The notes under the pieces: generated by a model | The model's database searches: none | What the model was told of the DNA's origin: nothing | The model's input: the letters and a program-made list of their open reading frames with translations, nothing else | Translations under genes and position numbers: made by a program | NCBI GenBank assembly: GCA_050247235.1 | Contig: JBFWUN010000016.1 | Coordinates: 1 to 64,000 of the forward strand | Reading direction: 5' to 3' | DNA length: 64,000 nt | DNA from: CAIKBL01 sp050247235 | Lineage (GTDB): Bacteria > Pseudomonadota > Gammaproteobacteria > Ga0077536 | In this document: positions 61,628 through 64,000 of the stretch, piece after piece | Position numbering within the stretch: the stretch's first letter is position 1 | How the letters are laid out: each line of letters begins with the position of its first letter

Positions 61628-62342
61628 CGAGTCGCACCACGGTCGACATTCCGTCGCGCAGTTCGCGTTCGATGTCCGCCAGCGAAATCGCCGCGTCGCC
61701 GAGGCCCGCCGCCCAGTTCACGACCAGTGCGCAGTTGGCATACGCGACGCCCGCTTCGCGCGCGAGCGCGGCTTCAGGCATCCCCGTCATGCCGACGAGC
61801 GTACAGCCATCGCGCGCCATGCGGGCGATCTCTGCCGCGGTCTCCAGCCGCGGCCCCTGCGTCGCGCCGTAGACACCGTTGCTGACCACGGGAATGCCAA
61901 GCTCGGCGCCGGCAACGCGCAACGCGTCGCGCAGCGCCGCGCTGTAAGGTTGGCCGAACTCCACGTGATCGAGCGCACCGTCGCGCCCATCGTAGAACGT
62001 GTGCTCGCGACCCCAGGTGTAGTCGACAATCTGGTCCGGAATGACGATCGCCCCGGGCGCGGCCTCAGGTGCAATGCCGCCCACCGCGGTGACCGCGAAC
62101 ACCTCGCGAATGCCGAAATCGCGCAGCGCCGCGAGGTTGGCGCGGTAGTTGATCGCATGCGGTGGCAGTGCGTGTGTCGGCCCGTGACGCGGCAGGAACA
62201 CCACCGGTGTACCATCCAGGGTACCTTCGAGCAGCGCGGCCGACGGCGCGCCGTAGGCGGTGTGGACGCGATGCGTCGCGCGGACCGCCAGCGCGCCCAG
62301 CCGATCCAGACCGCTGCCACCGATGATCGCGATCCGTGTCAT
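61587..62342 (-). CDS. mtnP: S-methyl-5'-thioinosine / methylthioadenosine phosphorylase
   Basis: A 251-residue nucleoside phosphorylase of the PNP/MTAP group, with IIGGSGLDRL, LPRHGPTHALPPHAINYRAN and the family signature GVYGATQGPRLETAAEI. In human MTAP two aspartates (TDYD) read the adenine 6-amino group. The matching segment here is VVNWAAG, with N209 and A211, as in methylthioinosine phosphorylase of Pseudomonas (recalled from published work). With mtaD in the window this favours a methylthioinosine substrate. AAGGG precedes the ATG at 62342, which overlaps the hpt stop. Confidence 0.88.
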   Translation of the reverse strand: MTRIAIIGGSGLDRLGALAVRATHRVHTAYGAPSAALLEGTLDGTPVVFLPRHGPTHALPPHAINYRANLAALRDFGIREVFAVTAVGGIAPEAAPGAIVIPDQIVDYTWGREHTFYDGRDGALDHVEFGQPYSAALRDALRVAGAELGIPVVSNGVYGATQGPRLETAAEIARMARDGCTLVGMTGMPEAALAREAGVAYANCALVVNWAAGLGDAAISLADIERELRDGMSTVVRLVSRAVRLRQAAAE

Positions 62343-62896
62343 GTACCCTTCACCGCGTAGATCCCCGGGCTGTTCCGCCACCACGTCTTGTAGTCCATGC
62401 CGTAACCGAAGAGATATCGATCGGGTGTCGACAGCGCATGGAAATCGGTGTGCGACAACCCGGGCCGCTGCGCCACCTCCTTGTGGATGAGCACCGCCGT
62501 CAGGACTTCGCGGGCGCCCCGCCGCTGGCATTCGTCGACGGCAGCGGCGAGCGTGACGCCCTGGTCGAGCAGGTCATCGACGATCAGCACAGCACGATCC
62601 TCGACCGTCGGCGGCGGCGGTTTGATCCATCGGAGGTCGGCACCCGTCGTCGCCGTGCCGTAACGGGTGACGTGGATGTAATCGACCTGCAGCGGAAAAT
62701 CGAGATGCGGCATCAGCAGCGCGGTCGGCACCAGGCCGCCGGTCATCGTGGCCAGCAGCAGCGGCTCCGCGGCACCGAGCCGCGCGGTGATGCGCGCCGC
62801 CATCGACTTCACGGCCGCTTCGATCTGTCCGGGCGTGAACAGCAGGTCGGCCTCGGCACGCGCCCGGGCGATGTCTTCCGGGGTCGGCGCGCTCAT
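62339..62896 (-). CDS. hpt: hypoxanthine(-guanine) phosphoribosyltransferase
   Basis: A 185-residue type I phosphoribosyltransferase. The PRPP-binding loop is VLIVDDLLDQGVTL. The flexible-loop region carries YGTATTGADLRW, and the base-binding end DRYLFGYGMDYKTWWRN fits hypoxanthine/guanine enzymes. It converts hypoxanthine, including that released by the adjacent phosphorylase, to IMP. It overlaps both neighbours by 4 nt, so ATPase-hpt-mtnP is a tightly coupled set. Confidence 0.9.
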   Translation of the reverse strand: MSAPTPEDIARARAEADLLFTPGQIEAAVKSMAARITARLGAAEPLLLATMTGGLVPTALLMPHLDFPLQVDYIHVTRYGTATTGADLRWIKPPPPTVEDRAVLIVDDLLDQGVTLAAAVDECQRRGAREVLTAVLIHKEVAQRPGLSHTDFHALSTPDRYLFGYGMDYKTWWRNSPGIYAVKGT

Positions 62897-63768
62897 TGCG
62901 GGGTCTCAGCCGCCAGCGCCGAGCGTCCCGCCCAGTCCTTTGCGAACTGGAACGCCGAACGCCCGCTGCGCGATCCGTGCAGCAGCGCCCACTGGAGCGC
63001 CGCGTGCTCGGCGGCGGCATCGGGTTCGGGCACGCCGAACGCCTGCAGCCAGTGACGCACGATGTCGAGGTAGCGTTCCTGGTTGTATGGATGGAACGAC
63101 AGCCACAGGCCGAAGCGCTCGGACAGCGAGATCTTCTCTTCCACTGCCTCGCTCTGGTGGATCTCGCCGTCCACCGCGCGCGCATCCAGGTTGTCGCGCA
63201 GGCGCTCCGGTACGAGGTGACGGCGGTTGGAGGTCGCGTAGATGACCAGGTTGTCCGGGGGCGCTGCCAATGAGCCGTCGAGCACGGTCTTCAGTGCGCG
63301 GTAGCTTGAATCGTGTTCGTCGAACGCGAGGTCATCACAGAACACCACGTAACGCCCGGACCGCCCGTGCAGCCGTTCCACGATGTCCGGCAGGTCGACG
63401 AGATCGCCGCGTTCAACCTCCACGATGCGCAGGCCCTGTTCGACGTACGCGTTGAACAGGGCCTTGACGAGCGACGACTTGCCGGTGCCTCGCGGACCCC
63501 ACAGCAGCGCGTTGTTCGCCGGCAGCCCGCGCAGGAACTGGCGCGTGTTGCGCTCGAGTTCCTCGCGCTGGAAATCGATGTGCCGCAGGTCCGTCAGCTG
63601 CACCGCGCTGAACTGCCGGATCGGTTCGAGCGTGCCGATGCCCTGGCGTTTGCGCCAGCGCCACGCAAGGCCGTCATCGACGCGGTCAGCGGCCGCGGCC
63701 GGAAATAGGCGTTCGAGGCGCGCGACCAGCGCCTCGGCGCGCCGGAAGAATTCGTCTGCACTGCTCAT
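62893..63768 (-). CDS. AAA-type ATPase, DUF815 family
   Basis: A 291-residue soluble P-loop ATPase. Walker A is WGPRGTGKSSLVKAL, Walker B is YVVFCDDLAFDEHD, and IYATSNRRHLVPERLRDN is a sensor-like stretch. The family is widespread and predicted to be a AAA ATPase; its role is not established. It leads the coupled hpt-mtnP set. A TACAAT (63802-63807, minus strand) about 35 nt upstream could be the -10 of its promoter. Confidence 0.88.
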   Translation of the reverse strand: MSSADEFFRRAEALVARLERLFPAAAADRVDDGLAWRWRKRQGIGTLEPIRQFSAVQLTDLRHIDFQREELERNTRQFLRGLPANNALLWGPRGTGKSSLVKALFNAYVEQGLRIVEVERGDLVDLPDIVERLHGRSGRYVVFCDDLAFDEHDSSYRALKTVLDGSLAAPPDNLVIYATSNRRHLVPERLRDNLDARAVDGEIHQSEAVEEKISLSERFGLWLSFHPYNQERYLDIVRHWLQAFGVPEPDAAAEHAALQWALLHGSRSGRSAFQFAKDWAGRSALAAETPQ

Positions 63769-63801
63769 GGGAGATCGGGAAGGTTCCGTTCGGAGCCGGC
63801 A

Positions 63802-63807
63802 TTGTAG
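63802..63807 (-). promoter_or_regulatory. candidate -10 element for the ATPase-hpt-mtnP set
   Basis: TACAAT on the minus strand (5/6 match) lies about 35 nt before the ATG at 63768. No convincing -35 is found at 16-19 nt; the nearest TGAC-type sequence is too far upstream. A short GC-rich inverted repeat (ACCCC/GGGGT, 63812-63830) lies between this site and the terminal gene. Confidence 0.3.
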
Positions 63808-63846
63808 CCGACCCCTCCCGGGGGTGTCGTCAGATCCGGCGCCCGC

Positions 63847-64000
63847 TCACGCGCCGAGGCGTGCGCGCAGGGACTTGGTCAGGTGGTACTCGATACGCTT
63901 CTTGAACTCGAGCAGACGGACCGTGCGCCGCGCGACGTTGCCATGGTGGGAGGCGTAGCGTTCCGACAGTTCGAGCTGGGTGATGTAGACCGGGTAGCCT
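63847..64000 (-). CDS. C-terminal end of an unrecognised protein (5'-truncated by window edge)
   Basis: The minus strand is open from the window edge to a TGA at 63847-63849, giving 50 residues that begin GYPVYITQLELSERYASHHG and end LTKSLRARLGA. The sequence is rich in Arg, Leu and His with an amphipathic helix (RRTVRLLEFKKRIEYHL). Codon use and the clean end fit a real gene, but I do not recognise the family. Confidence 0.5.
   Translation of the reverse strand, partial: GYPVYITQLELSERYASHHGNVARRTVRLLEFKKRIEYHLTKSLRARLGA

Noticed and set aside
1..64000. tRNA, rRNA, CRISPR, IS or prophage features
   Set aside because: None seen: gaps are short, there are no regular repeats, and no transposase or integrase motif appears in any frame.

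Overview
The window looks like chromosomal core-genome DNA of a high-GC gammaproteobacterium. The pointers are FimV, the LapA/LapB pair, CsiV, RNase T, the single-chain PurL, and gene blocks ordered much as in Pseudomonas and its relatives: leuB-asd-fimV-truA-trpF ... accD-folC-dedD-cvpA-purF-metZ; pyrG-kdsA-eno-ftsB-ispD-ispF; mtaD/mtnA-gyrA-pheA-tyrA-aroA-cmk-rpsA-ihfB-lapA-lapB-pyrF; mfd-csiV. I cannot place it below class. Coding density is very high, many neighbours overlap by 4 nt (ATGA/GTGA/TTGA), and no gene-free stretch exceeds 300 bases. I saw no rRNA, tRNA, CRISPR array, prophage or insertion sequence.

Layout. 1-1931 (minus): dapC and the 5' part of dapD (lysine/diaminopimelate). 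2051-17621 (plus): leuB, asd, fimV, truA, trpF-trpB-trpA, accD, folC, a SPOR-domain gene, cvpA, purF, metZ. This is a biosynthetic block with the polar hub protein FimV inside it. 17786-25698: an accessory-like stretch with a serine-glyoxylate-type aminotransferase, an FkbM methyltransferase (minus), a Prx5-type peroxiredoxin, an aromatic amino acid decarboxylase, a DUF4919-like exported protein, an unusual two-domain protein (22590-23399), and cstA with its small partner ybdD (minus). 25938-31807 (plus): pyrG, kdsA, eno, ftsB, ispD, ispF and an NTF2/SnoaL-like gene. 32039-36380: a lipoprotein, then a minus-strand coupled trio (Smr protein, hexose-6-phosphate mutarotase, 60-aa protein), a FemAB/GNAT-like protein and a lysyl-PG-synthase-like membrane protein. 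36377-43101 (minus): purL, a secretin-like exported protein, a small cytosolic protein and purB. 43205-46224: rnt, mtaD (minus) and mtnA. 46363-61627 (plus): gyrA, pheA, tyrA, aroA, cmk, rpsA, ihfB, lapA, lapB, pyrF, mfd, csiV. 61587-63768 (minus): an AAA ATPase, hpt and mtnP. The last 154 bases hold the 3' end of an unrecognised minus-strand gene.

How the genes work together. Aromatic amino acid synthesis is nearly complete around two loci (aroA, pheA, tyrA; trpFBA). Purine synthesis (purF, purL, purB), pyrimidine synthesis (pyrG, pyrF) and salvage (hpt) are all present. Methylthioadenosine appears to be recycled by deamination: mtaD makes methylthioinosine, a phosphorylase whose base-binding residues look adapted to 6-oxopurines (61587-62342) splits it, hpt reclaims hypoxanthine and mtnA isomerises methylthioribose-1-phosphate. 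Envelope functions are scattered through the window: fimV, the SPOR protein, kdsA, ftsB, lapA/lapB, csiV.

Most novel items: the fusion at 22590-23399, the coupled 60-aa gene at 32510-32692, the stand-alone secretin-like protein at 40341-41204, Asn83 in GyrA, class II motifs in AroA, and convergent coding overlaps, the largest being 130 nt at 35502-35631.
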